This document shows positions 33,700-47,000 of a stretch of 64,000 bases of DNA, one piece after another. The position numbers and the translations under genes were made by a program. Source of the stretch: Lithobates sylvaticus (Eukaryota; Chordata; Amphibia; Anura; Ranidae). Under the pieces are notes generated by a model. The model made no database searches. It saw nothing but the letters and a program-made list of their open reading frames with translations, and was not told the DNA's origin. How positions within the stretch are numbered: position 1 is the stretch's first letter; every line of letters starts with the position of its first letter. The stretch is from the NCBI GenBank assembly GCA_028564925.1, contig CM053030.1:3346647-3410646 (forward strand). Direction: 5' to 3'.

Positions 33700-35059
33700 C
33701 AGTGGCGGCTGGTGCTCAAAATTTTTGGGGGGGCGCAAACAAACAGCCTCACTGTGCCATCAAACGCTGCCACTGTGCCCATTAAACGCTGCCACTGTGC
33801 CCATCAACGCTGCCACTGTGCCCATCAAACGCTGCCACTGTGCCCATCAAAACGCTGCCACTGTGCCCCAAGTTCTGCCACTGTGCCCCAAGTTCTGCCA
33901 CTGTGCCCCAAGTTCTGCCACTGTGCCCCTTAAGTGCTGCCATTGTGCCCAAGTTCTGCCATTGTGCCCCTTAAGTGCTGCCATTGTGCCCCTTAAGTGC
34001 TGCCATTGTGCCCCTTAAGTGCTGCCACTGTGCCCCTTAAGTGCTGCCATTGTGCCCCAAGTTCTGCCATTGTGCCCCTTAAGTGCTGCCATTGTGCCCC
34101 TTAAGTGCTGCCATTGTGCCCCTTAAGTGCTGCCATTGTGCCCCAAGTTCTGCCACAAGTTCTGCCATTGTGCCCCAAGTTCTGCCATTGTGCCCCTTAA
34201 GTGCTGCCATTGTGCCCCTTAAGTGCTGCCATTGTGCCCCTTAAGTTCTGCCACTGTGCCCCTTAAGTGCTGCCATTGTGCCCCTTAAGTGCTGCTATTG
34301 TGCCCCTTAAGTGCTGCCATTGTGCCCCTTAAGTGCTTCCATTGTGCCCCAAGTTCTGCCACTGTGCCCCTTAAGTGCTGCCACTGTGCCCCCTGCCTGC
34401 CCTCTGCACTTACCTTGTCCCGGTGTGCAGCTGGTGACGGCGTCAGGCGACGAGCGGTGTCTCCGTCGGATGTCTTCTCCCGCGCTCCTCCTGTCTTCTT
34501 CTGCTGTGATTGGACGCTAGGTGATTGGACGCCTAGCGTCCAATCACAGCGCCTGTGACTTCAGCCAATCAGGTGACAGGTAACAGACCTGGCAACCTGA
34601 TTGGCTGAGAGGCGGGTCTGTGTTAGGGAAGCGATGTATTCGCTTCTCTAACACAATACTGTGTAATCAGCGAACGCACAGCCGTGCGCCCGCTGTTTAC
34701 ACTTAGGGAAGCCTATTAGAGCACACCGCTCTAATAGGGGCGCTTCCAGCAACACCCCCCCCCACTGTAATTCAGATGCCCGGCGCCCGATCAGGGGCCG
34801 GACACCTGAATAGGGGGGCGGCAGAGGTGACCATAGATAGATTCATGCAATGCATGAATCTATCTATTGGTGATAGAGCGGTGCATACTGCACTGTGCGC
34901 CCTTAAAGGGACATGGCGCCCTTAAAGGGACATGTTTAAATACATTTTTTTTTTTTTTGAACTTTTTTTTTTATTTTTTTTTTATTTTTTTTTAACTGCA
35001 AGGAGGGGGGGGGGGGGGGGCGGCGGCCCCGGGCGCCCCCTATGGACGGGCCGCCACTG
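33700..35059. mobile_element. hAT-type non-autonomous element, family A, copy 2
   Basis: The ends are CAGTGGCGGCTGGTG and GGGCCGCCACTG, flanked by a perfect 8-bp duplication GTCACGGG (33,692-33,699 and 35,060-35,067). It is collinear with copy 1 at 25,382 and includes the array (33,752-34,392), the GCGTCCAATCACAGCGCCTG block and the 35-nt palindrome (34,833-34,867). Its right end has poly(T) and poly(G) stretches not seen in copy 1. Confidence 0.95.
33752..34392. repeat. Array of CACTGTGCCC units inside hAT family A copy 2
   Basis: A few 22-bp units with CATCAAACGCT are followed by about 26 units ending CCAAGTTCT or CCTTAAGTGCT. It is longer than in copy 1 and dominated by the TTAAGTGCT type. 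Confidence 0.93.
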
Positions 35060-35067
35060 GTCACGGG

Positions 35068-35494
35068 TGTCTTTCTATAATCTGGCACATGATCTATTCA
35101 ATAGTCTCTTTGTGACACATTCCCTGCAAAATATGTAGCAGTATTATGCTATGGTATATTTTTTTTGTTTTTTCGGCATCGTGTAACCACACCTTGTGAG
35201 CACCATACTTTGGAGGAGGCGATTACTACACCACAATCCTTGCTGTGCTTTCCCCTATAAACAACTTGGATCATCAACCCAGGCTGGGTTAAAGCCACAT
35301 GCAAACTTTTGGCTTACATCTGGTAAGCATGCTTATCCATAGGAGCAAGGTTCAATATTGCTGAAAAATATTTTTTCTCTGAAAAATATTTCCATTGGAG
35401 GATATTATCTTCAATAAAAGAAGTTGTTTTTTAGGACTGGTTTACACTTCCTATTTTCATTTGGACTTTAAGAGCGCGATTTTTTCTCTACACA
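35068..35494. other. Unassigned sequence
   Basis: AT-rich; no exon, array or transposon terminus recognised. Confidence 0.45.
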
Positions 35495-36208
35495 ATTATA
35501 TTCCTATGTACAATTTGTATTGTTAGGGTAATATGATCAGGAGGGGGGATGTCCTCCTGTGTGGTATATATTCTGTGTGAGTTTGTCAAAAAAAAGTTCC
35601 AGTTTTATACAAGCTATTGTCGGCTAGTCTTGTATATTACGGCTATAATATCTGATACTGTATTTACTTGAGTATAAGCCGAGTTTTTCAGCACATTTTT
35701 TTGTGCTGATAATGCCCCCTTCGGCTTATACTCGAGTCAAGCATTTTTCTGCAGCAGAGAATGACATTTTCCGACCCGACTTTGGGGCCCCGTATCTCGG
35801 GGCCACTTGGTGCTAGGAACCCCATTTGGATATGTTGTAGGGCCAGTTCCACTGGGTTTGCATCCCAAATTTGGGGTTCCTAGCACCAAGTGGCCCCGAG
35901 ATACGGGGCCCCAAAGTCGGGTCGGAAAATGTCATTCTCTGCTGCAGAAAAATGCTTGACTCCAGTATAAGCCGGGGGGGGGGGGGGCATTATCAACACA
36001 AAAAAATGTGCTGAAAAACTCGGCTTATACTTGAGTAAATACAGTATCAGATATTATAGCCGTAATATACAAGACTAGCCGACAATAGCTTGTATAAAAC
36101 TGGAACTTTTTTTTTACAAACTCACACAGAATATATACCACACAGGAGGACATCCCCCCTCCTGATCATATTACCCTAACAATACAAATTGTACATAGGA
36201 ATATAATT
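35495..36208. repeat. Large near-perfect inverted repeat, arms about 335-345 bp, 35-bp loop
   Basis: The left arm from AATTATATTCCTATGTAC to CCCCATTTGG is repeated in reverse complement from CCCAAATTTGGGGTTCC to GTACATAGGAATATAATT. Only small indels and a few substitutions separate the arms (a poly(G) run at about 35,976-35,987 and A-run lengths). The loop is 35,830-35,864. Each arm includes the block ACTTGAGTATAAGCCGAG with an internal short hairpin. It could be a foldback element or an inverted duplication; an assembly fold-back is also possible. Confidence 0.95.
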
Positions 36209-36395
36209 ACCATAGCTAAACAACCAACACAACACTATAAACATTAAATTAAGTAAATAACTACCCACCTGGACAATGTTGTGATTAATAAGATATCCCC
36301 ACTTCAGGTCAGACTTCCCGGCCCCAAGCTCACAATGTACAATACACATTATTACAAATATAAACACATCCCCCAATAGTTTGCTAGGAGCACAA
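36176..36395 (-). repeat. Inverted copy of 30,950-31,130 (R1 end)
   Basis: The reverse complement contains GGGGGATGTGTTTATATTTG, CTTGGGGCCGGGAAGTCTGA, GTCCAGGTGGGTAGTTATTT and TTAGCTATGGTAATTATATTCCT, as at 30,957-31,130. It runs directly into the right arm of the large palindrome. Confidence 0.93.
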
Positions 36396-38012
36396 ATAAC
36401 AATGTGTGTTTTTTATGTATGTTTTTGACTACTGTGGTTTTAATTTGGTGTTTCTCTGTAAAACTGTTTATTGTAAGTTAATTGCCCTGTTTAGCTGTGC
36501 CTGCTCTGCTGAGGTGGTACTTCCTGGGAGGTAAGGGTTAACACTGCTGGCCAGGTTTTCCCAGGCTTTTTGAGGAAGTACCACCCTCTGCTGGGGCAAA
36601 CACATAAAAAGGGAGGGAACCACCTCTCAGGGGCGCCGCAGTAAGCATGCGCGGTCTTGGTCACTCCATTTTTCTCGTACAAATACTACACTCAGCCCTC
36701 AAAGTTTCCTGGCTGAAGCGGCGCAGCCTTTTTTTACAGGGCATTAGGGGTGGGGGGGCAATTGTGCCTTCCCATTCTAACGCCAATGTAGTGAAAGCTG
36801 GCAGTTGGATGAGGTCACGTAGTGAACACTGGAAGGCTTCTACAACGTATCACATGGTCATAAAGAGCCAATGAGGTGACAAGTCAGACTGATGATGTCA
36901 GGTGAACATTCTGAGCCATTGTAGCAATTATAGGTAATGTGATATTGTCATGTGATCACTAGCAGCCAATCCAGGGAAAGGTAGCCTCTGCCTCCTCCTC
37001 CAGCACAGATACTGTATATATGTAAGGGGCGGGGTCATGGATTTGTATATATTTCCTCTCTTTGTTTTTATGATCAGGACTAATAAAATATAAGAACAAT
37101 GTTTTGCGTTCTTTGTTATGTAAACGTGAGAATTATAAATATTTTGTATTCTTATATTCAGCCAGCAGGTTGCAATCTTAGATTTCCTTTTTACCTCCTT
37201 TTGCAAAAATCATATTGTTTACAGAGCTCAGTAGCTCAAGCTGAGATTTTCACTACAGAGCCACGACTCCACCCTTTCCAGAGCAGCGACTCCTCCCCTT
37301 ACCACATTCTCTTTTAGACACATAGCTCCTTTTGAGGATTCAATTCAGCAAAACTGTCCTGGAGGACACAGAGACCAACGCGGATGTGTGAACACCGGCA
37401 TCACTCTCAGATCTCTGCACAGTGGGCGGGGCCAGGATATCCCACCCTATCAGTCATTCCTCGGTTTTCCTGATTGGGTGAAGATCAGCATCATACAGCC
37501 TGGAAGACTGAGGACATCTTGTGGTGAAGAAGAGGTACTGTGGGGGGGGGGAGCTCTGGATTAATGGAGGGCTTCAGCTAAACCATAGTTCTCTGTGAAT
37601 CCTTTGTCATGTATGAAATGTTTATTTGTAAAACAAATATTGTATATATAAAAACACAAATTGTAAACACCCAATTATACGTTAATATACCCTAAAGTAA
37701 CATTGAGGATAAGTCATGCAGTGTTGTGATGGACTTAGAAATGTCTAGATATGGAATACAGAGGGAATCCGCCTCCATGGATCCTCCCTTATCTTTTATA
37801 GTAATTCTTCACTAATCTGTATCATTCCGGGTTGTACTTCGTATTGTTTGTGTCTCTCTCGTGTCGCACACAATATCAGCTCCAGCCTCCTTGTACCCAG
37901 CGGAGGTCCCCTTTATAGGAGAATATCGGGGGGGGGGGCTCACATTCTGTATATCGATCGCGTTATACAAGTCAGACTTTCACTTTCATTTCCTGAGACA
38001 CATATGAGTCCA
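36396..38012. other. Unassigned, apparently low-copy sequence
   Basis: No convincing exon. A 13-bp perfect inverted repeat GGTGGTACTTCCT / AGGAAGTACCACC (36,513-36,525 and 36,573-36,585) encloses 47 bp. GCCAAT-type and GGGCGGGGCC motifs occur (about 36,868 and 37,424), but no linked gene is visible. Confidence 0.45.
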
Positions 38013-41000
38013 CCATGTATTATATACAGTACAACACACAGTATATAGAATATATAATACATACGTGTATCCGGTCTGTATATAGAATATATAATACATA
38101 CGTGTGTCCGGTCTGTATATATAGAATATATAATACATACGTGTGTCTGGTCTGTATATAGAATATATAATACATACGTGTGTCCGGTCTGTATATAGAA
38201 TATATAATACATACGTGTGTCTGGTCTGTATATAGAATATATAATACATACGTGTGTCCGGTCTGTATATAGAATATAGAATACATACGTGTGTCTGGTC
38301 TGTATATAGAATATATAATACATACGTGTGTCTGGTCTGTATATAGAATATATAATACATACGTGTGCCCAGTCTGTATATATAATACATAAGTGTGTCC
38401 GGTCTGTATATAGAATATATAATACATACGTGTGTCCGGTCTGTATATAGAATATATAATACATACGTGTGTCCGGTCTGTATATAGAATATATAATACA
38501 TACGTGTGTCTGGTCTGTATATAGAATATATAATACATACGTGTGTCCGGTCTGTATATAGAATATAGAATACATACGTGTGTCCGGTCTGTATATAGAA
38601 TATATAATACATACGTGTGTCCGGTATGTATATAGAATATATAATACATACGTGTGTCCGGTCTGTATATATAGAGTATATAATACATACGTGTGTCTGG
38701 TCTGTATATAGAATATATAATACATACGCATGTCCGGTCTGTATATATAGAATATATAATACATACGTGTGTCCGGTCTGTATATATAGAATATATAATA
38801 CATACGTGTGTCCGGTCTGTATATATAGAATATATAATACATACGTTTGTCCGGTCTGTTCATATAGAATATATAATACATACGTGTGTCCGGTCTGTAT
38901 ATATAGAGTATATAATACATACGTGTGTCTGGTCTGTATATAGAATATATAATACATACGTGTGTCCGGTCTGTATATATAGAATATATAATACATACGT
39001 GTGTCCGGTCTGTATATATAGAATATATAATACATACGTATGTTCGGTATGTATATAGAATATATAATACATACGTGTGTCCGGTCTGTATATATAGAGT
39101 ATATAATACATACGTGTGTCTGGTCTGTATATAGAATATATAATACATACGTGTGTCCGGTCTGTATATAGAATATATAATACATACGTGTGTCCGGTCT
39201 ATATATATAGAATATATAATACAGACGTGTGTCCGGTCTGTATATAGAATATATAATACATACGTGTGTCTGGTCTGTATATAGAATATATAATACATAC
39301 GTGTGTCCGGTCTGTATATAGAATATATAATACATACGTGTGTCTGGTCTGTATATATAGAATATATAATACATACGTGTATCCGGTCTGTATATATAGA
39401 ATATCTAATACATACGTGTGTCTGGTCTGTATATAGAATATCTAATACATACGTGTGTCTGGTCTGTATATAGAATATATAATACATACGTGTGTCCGGT
39501 CTGTATATAGAATATATAATACATACGTGTGTCTGGTCTGTATATATAGAATATATAATACATACGTGTATCCGGTCTGTATATATAGAATATCTAATAC
39601 ATACGTGTGTCTGGTCTGTATATAGAATATATAATACATACGTGTGTCCGGTCTGTATATATAGAATATCTAATACATACGTGTGTCCGGTCTGTATATA
39701 TAGAATATATAATACATACGTGTGTCCGGTCTGTATATATAGAATATATAATACATACGTGTGTCCGGTCTGTATATATAGAATATATAATACATACGTG
39801 TGTTCGGTCTGTATATATAGAATATATAATACATACGTGTGTCCGGTCTGTATATATAGAATATATAATACATACGTGTGTCTGGTCTGTATATAGAATA
39901 TCTAATACATACGTGTGTCCGGTCTGTATATATAGAATATCTAATACATACGTGTGTCCGGTCTGTATATATAGAATATATAATACATACGTGTGTCCGG
40001 TCTGTATATATAGAATATATAATACATACGTGTGTCCGGTCTGTATATATAGAATATCTAATACATACGTGTGTCTGGTCTGTATATAGAATATCTAATA
40101 CATACGTGTGTCTGGTCTGTATATAGAATATATAATACATACGTGTGTCCGGTCTGTATATAGAATATATAATACATACGTGTGTCCGGTTTGTGTATAT
40201 AGAATATATAATACATACGTGTGTCCGGTCTGTATATATAGAATATATAATACATACGTGTGTCCGGTCTGTATATATAGAATATCTAATACATACGTGT
40301 GTCTGGTCTGTATATAGAATATCTAATACATACGTGTGTCTGGTCTGTATATAGAATATATAATACATACGTGTGTCCGGTCTGTATATATAGAATATCT
40401 AATACATACGTGTGTCCGGTCTGTATATATAGAATATATAATACATACGTGTATCCGGTCTGTATATATAGAATATCTAATACATACGTGTGTCCGGTCT
40501 GTATATAGAATATCTAATACATACGTGTGTCCGGTCTGTATATAGAATATATAATACATACGTCTGTCTGGTCTGTATATAGAGTATATAATACATACGT
40601 GTGTCTGGTCTGTATATAGAATATCTAATACATACGTGTGTCTGGTCTGTATATAGAATATCTAATACATACGTGTGTCTGGTCTGTATATAGAATATAT
40701 AATACATACGTGTGTCCGGTCTGTATATATAGAATATATAATACATACGTGTGTCCGGTCTGTATATATAGAATATATAATACATACGTGTGTTCGGTCT
40801 GTATATATAGAATATATAATACATACGTGTGTCCGGTCTGTATATATAGAATATATAATACATACGTGTGTCTGGTCTGTATATAGAATATCTAATACAT
40901 ACGTGTGTCCGGTCTGTATATATAGAATATATAATACATACGTGTGTCCGGTCTGTATATATAGAATATATAATACATACGTGTGTCCGGTCTGTATATA

Positions 41001-44000
41001 TAGAATATATAATACATACGTGTGTCCGGTCTGTATATATAGAATATATAATACATACGTGTGTCCGGTCTGTATATATAGAATATCTAATACATACGTG
41101 TGTCCGGTCTGTATATATAGAATATATAATACATACGTGTGTCCGGTCTGTATATATAGAATATATAATACATACGTGTGTCCGGTCTGTATATATAGAA
41201 TATATAATACATACGTGTGTCCGGTCTGTATATATAGAATATATAATACATACGTGTGTCCGGTCTGTATATAGAATATATAATACATACGTGTGTCCGG
41301 TCTGTATATAGAATATATAATACATACGTGTGTCCGGTCTGTATATATAGAATATATAATACATACGTGTGTCTGGTCTGTATATAGAATATATAATACA
41401 TACGTGTGTCCGGTCTGTATATAGAATATATAATACATACGTGTGTCCGGTCTGTATATAGAATATATAATACATACGTGTGTCTGGTCTGTATATAGAA
41501 TATATAATACATACGTGTGTCTGGTCTGTATATAGAATATATAATACATACGTGTGTCTGGTCTGTATATAGAATATATAATACATACGTGTGTCCGGTC
41601 TGTATATATAGAATATATAATACATACGTGTGCCCGGGCTGTATATAGCATATATAATACATACGTGTGTCCGGTCTGTATATAGAATATATAATACATA
41701 CGTGTGTCTGGTCTGTATATAGAATATATAATACATACGTGTGTCCGGTCTGTATATATAGAATATATAATACATACGTGTGCCCGGTCTGTATATAGAA
41801 TATATAATACATACGTGTGTCCGGTCTGTATATATAGAATATATAATACATACGTGTGTCCGGTCTGTATATAGAATATATAATACATACGTGTGTCTGG
41901 TCTGTATATAGAATATATAATACATACGTGTGTCTGGTCTGTATATAGAATATATAATACATACGTGTGTCTGGTCTGTATATAGAATATATAATACATA
42001 CGTGTGTCCGGTCTGTATATATAGAATATATAATACATACGTGTGCCCGGTCTGTATATAGAATATATAATACATACGTGTGTCCGGTCTGTATATAGAA
42101 TATATAATACGTACGTGTGTCCGGTCTGTATATAGAATATATAATACATACGTGTGTCTGGTCTGTATATAGAATATATAATACATACGTGTGTCCGGTC
42201 TGTATATAGAATATATAATACATACGTGTGTCCGGTCTGTATATATAGAATATATAATACATACGTGTGTCCGGTCTGTATATATAGAATATATAATACA
42301 TACGTGTGTCCGGTCTGTATATAGAATATATAATACATACGTGTGTCCGGTCTGTATATAGAATATATAATACATACGTGTGTCTGGTCTGTATATAGAA
42401 TATATAATACATACGTGTGTCTGGTCTGTATATAGAATATATAATACATACGTGTGTCTGGTCTGTATATAGAATATATAATACATACGTGTGTCTGGTC
42501 TGTGTATAGAATATATAATACATACGTGTGTCTGGTCTGTATATAGAATATATAATACATACGTATGTTCGGTATGTATATAGAATATATAATACATACG
42601 TGTGTCCGGTCTGTATATATAGAGTATATAATACATACGTGTGTCTGGTCTGTATATAGAATATATAATACATACGTGTGTCCGGTCTGTATATAGAATA
42701 TATAATACATACGTGTGTCTGGTCTGTATATATAGAATATATAATACATACGTGTATCCGGTCTGTATATATAGAATATCTAATACATACGTGTGTCTGG
42801 TCTGTATATAGAATATCTAATACATACGTGTGTCTGGTCTGTATATAGAATATATAATACATACGTGTGTCCGGTCTGTATATAGAATATATAATACATA
42901 CGTGTGTCTGGTCTGTATATAGAATATATAATACATACGTGTGTCCGGTCTGTATATATAGAATATATAATACATACGTGTGTCCGGTCTGTATATATAG
43001 AATATCTAATACATACGTGTGTCCGGTCTGTATATATAGAATATATAATACATACGTGTGTCCGGTCTGTATATATAGAATATATAATACATACGTGTGT
43101 CCGGTCTGTATATATAGAATATATAATACATACGTGTGTTCGGTCTGTATATATAGAATATATAATACATACGTGTGTCCGGTCTGTATATATAGAATAT
43201 ATAATACATACGTGTGTCCGGTCTGTATATATAGAATATATAATACATACGTGTGTCCGGTCTGTATATAGAATATATAATACATACGTGTGTCCGGTCT
43301 GTATATATAGAATATATAATACATACGTGTGTCCGGTCTGTATATATAGAATATCTAATACATACGTGTGTCTGGTCTGTATATAGAATATCTAATACAT
43401 ACGTGTGTCTGGTCTGTATATAGAATATATAATACATACGTGTGTCCGGTCTGTATATATAGAATATCTAATACATACGTGTGTCCGGTCTGTATATATA
43501 GAATATATAATACATACGTGTATCCGGTCTGTATATATAGAATATCTAATACATACGTGTGTCCGGTCTGTATATAGAATATCTAATACATACGTGTGTC
43601 CGGTCTGTATATAGAATATATAATACATACGTGTGTCTGGTCTGTATATAGAATATCTAATACATACGTGTGTCTGGTCTGTATATAGAATATCTAATAC
43701 ATACGTGTGTCTGGTCTGTATATAGAATATATAATACATACGTCTGTCTGGTCTGTATATAGAATATATAATACATACGTGTGTCCGGTCTGTATATATA
43801 GAATATATAATACATACGTGTGTCCGGTCTGTATATATAGAATATATAATACATACGTGTGTCCGGTCTGTATATATAGAATATATAATACATACGTGTG
43901 TCTGGTCTGTATATAGAATATCTAATACATACGTGTGTCCGGTCTGTATATATAGAATATATAATACATACGTGTGTCCGGTCTGTATATATAGAATATA

Positions 44001-47000
44001 TAATACATACGTGTGTCCGGTCTGTATATATAGAATATATAATACATACGTGTGTCCGGTCTGTATATATAGAATATATAATACATACGTGTGTCCGGTC
44101 TGTATATATAGAATATCTAATACATACGTGTGTCCGGTCTGTATATATAGAATATATAATACATACGTGTGTCCGGTCTGTATATATAGAATATATAATA
44201 CATACGTGTGTCCGGTCTGTATATATAGAATATATAATACATACGTGTGTCCGGTCTGTATATATAGAATATATAATACATACGTGTGTCCGGTCTGTAT
44301 ATAGAATATATAATACATACGTGTGTCCGGTCTGTATATAGAATATATAATACATACGTGTGTCCGGTCTGTATATATAGAATATATAATACATACGTGT
44401 GTCTGGTCTGTATATAGAATATATAATACATACGTGTGTCCGGTCTGTATATAGAATATATAATACATACGTGTGTCCGGTCTGTATATAGAATATATAA
44501 TACATACGTGTGTCCGGTCTGTATATAGAATATATAATACATACGTGTGTCCGGTCTGTATATAGAATATATAATACATACGTGTGTCTGGTCTGTATAT
44601 AGAATATATAATACATACGTGTGTCTGGTCTGTATATAGAATATATAATACATACGTGTGTCTGGTCTGTATATAGAATATATAATACATACGTGTGTCC
44701 GGTCTGTATATATAGAATATATAATACATACGTGTGCCCGGGCTGTATATAGCATATATAATACATACGTGTGTCCGGTCTGTATATAGAATATATAATA
44801 CATACGTGTGTCTGGTCTGTATATAGAATATATAATACATACGTGTGTCCGGTCTGTATATATAGAATATATAATACATACGTGTGCCCGGGCTGTATAT
44901 AGAATATATAATACATACGTGTGTCCGGTCTGTATATAGAATATATAATACATACGTGTGTCCGGTCTGTATATATAGAATATATAATACATACGTGTGT
45001 CCGGTCTGTATATAGAATATATAATACATACGTGTGTCTGGTCTGTATATAGAATATATAATACATACGTGTGTCTGGTCTGTATATAGAATATATAATA
45101 CATACGTGTGTCTGGTCTGTATATAGAATATATAATACATACGTGTGTCCGGTCTGTATATATAGAATATATAATACATACGTGTGCCCGGTCTGTATAT
45201 AGAATATATAATACATACGTGTGTCCGGTCTGTATATAGAATATATAATACGTACGTGTGTCCGGTCTGTATATAGAATATATAATACATACGTGTGTCT
45301 GGTCTGTATATAGAATATATAATACATACGTGTGTCCGGTCTGTATATAGAATATATAATACATACGTGTGTCCGGTCTGTATATATAGAATATATAATA
45401 CATACGTGTGTCCGGTCTGTATATATAGAATATATAATACATACGTGTGTCCGGTCTGTATATAGAATATATAATACATACGTGTGTCCGGTCTGTATAT
45501 AGAATATATAATACATACGTGTGTCTGGTCTGTATATAGAATATATAATACATACGTGTGTCCGGTCTGTATATAGAATATATAATACATACGTGTGTCT
45601 GGTCTGTATATAGAATATATAATACATACGTGTGTCCGGTCTGTATATAGAATATATAATACATACGTGTGTCTGGTCTGTATATAGAATATATAATACA
45701 TACGTGTGTCTGGTCTGTATATATAGAATATATAATACATACGTGTGTCTGGTCTGTATATAGAATATATAATACATACGTGTGTCTGGTCTGTATATAG
45801 AATATATAATACATACGTGTGTCTGGTCTGTGTATAGAATATATAATACATACGTGTGTCTGGTCTGTATATAGAGTATATAATACATACGTGTGTCTGG
45901 TCTGTATATATAGAATATATAATACATACGTGTGTCTGGTCTGTATATAGAATATATAATACATACGTATGTTCGGTATGTATATAGAATATATAATACA
46001 TACGTGTGTCCGGTCTGTATATATAGAGTATATAATACATACGTGTGTCTGGTCTGTATATAGAATATATAATACATACGTGTGTCCGGTCTGTATATAG
46101 AATATATAATACATACGTGTGTCCGGTCTATATATATAGAATATATAATACAGACGTGTGTCCGGTCTGTATATAGAATATATAATACATACGTGTGTCT
46201 GGTCTGTATATAGAATATATAATACATACGTGTGTCCGGTCTGTATATAGAATATATAATACATACGTGTGTCTGGTCTGTATATAGAATATATAATACA
46301 TACGTGTGTCTGGTCTGTATATAGAATATATAATACATACGTGTGTCCGGTCTGTATATAGAATATATAATACATACGTGTGTCTGGTCTGTATATATAG
46401 AATATATAATACATACGTGTATCCGGTCTGTATATATAGAATATCTAATACATACGTGTGTCTGGTCTGTATATAGAATATATAATACATACGTGTGTCC
46501 GGTCTGTATATAGAATATATAATACATACGTGTGTCCGGTCTATATATATAGAATATATAATACAGACGTGTGTCCGGTCTGTATATAGAATATATAATA
46601 CATACGTGTGTCTGGTCTGTATATAGAATATATAATACATACGTGTGTCCGGTCTGTATATAGAATATATAATACATACGTGTGTCTGGTCTGTATATAG
46701 AATATATAATACATACGTGTGTCTGGTCTGTATATATAGAATATATAATACATACGTGTATCCGGTCTGTATATATAGAATATCTAATACATACGTGTGT
46801 CTGGTCTGTATATAGAATATATAATACATACGTGTGTCCGGTCTGTATATATAGAATATCTAATACATACGTGTGTCCGGTCTGTATATATAGAATATAT
46901 AATACATACGTGTGTCCGGTCTGTATATATAGAATATATAATACATACGTGTGTTCGGTCTGTATATATAGAATATATAATACATACGTGTGTCCGGTCT

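Noticed and set aside
36513-36585. 13-bp inverted repeat as an RNA gene or terminator
   Set aside because: No tRNA or other known RNA features, and intrinsic terminators do not apply here. It is left as a structural note.
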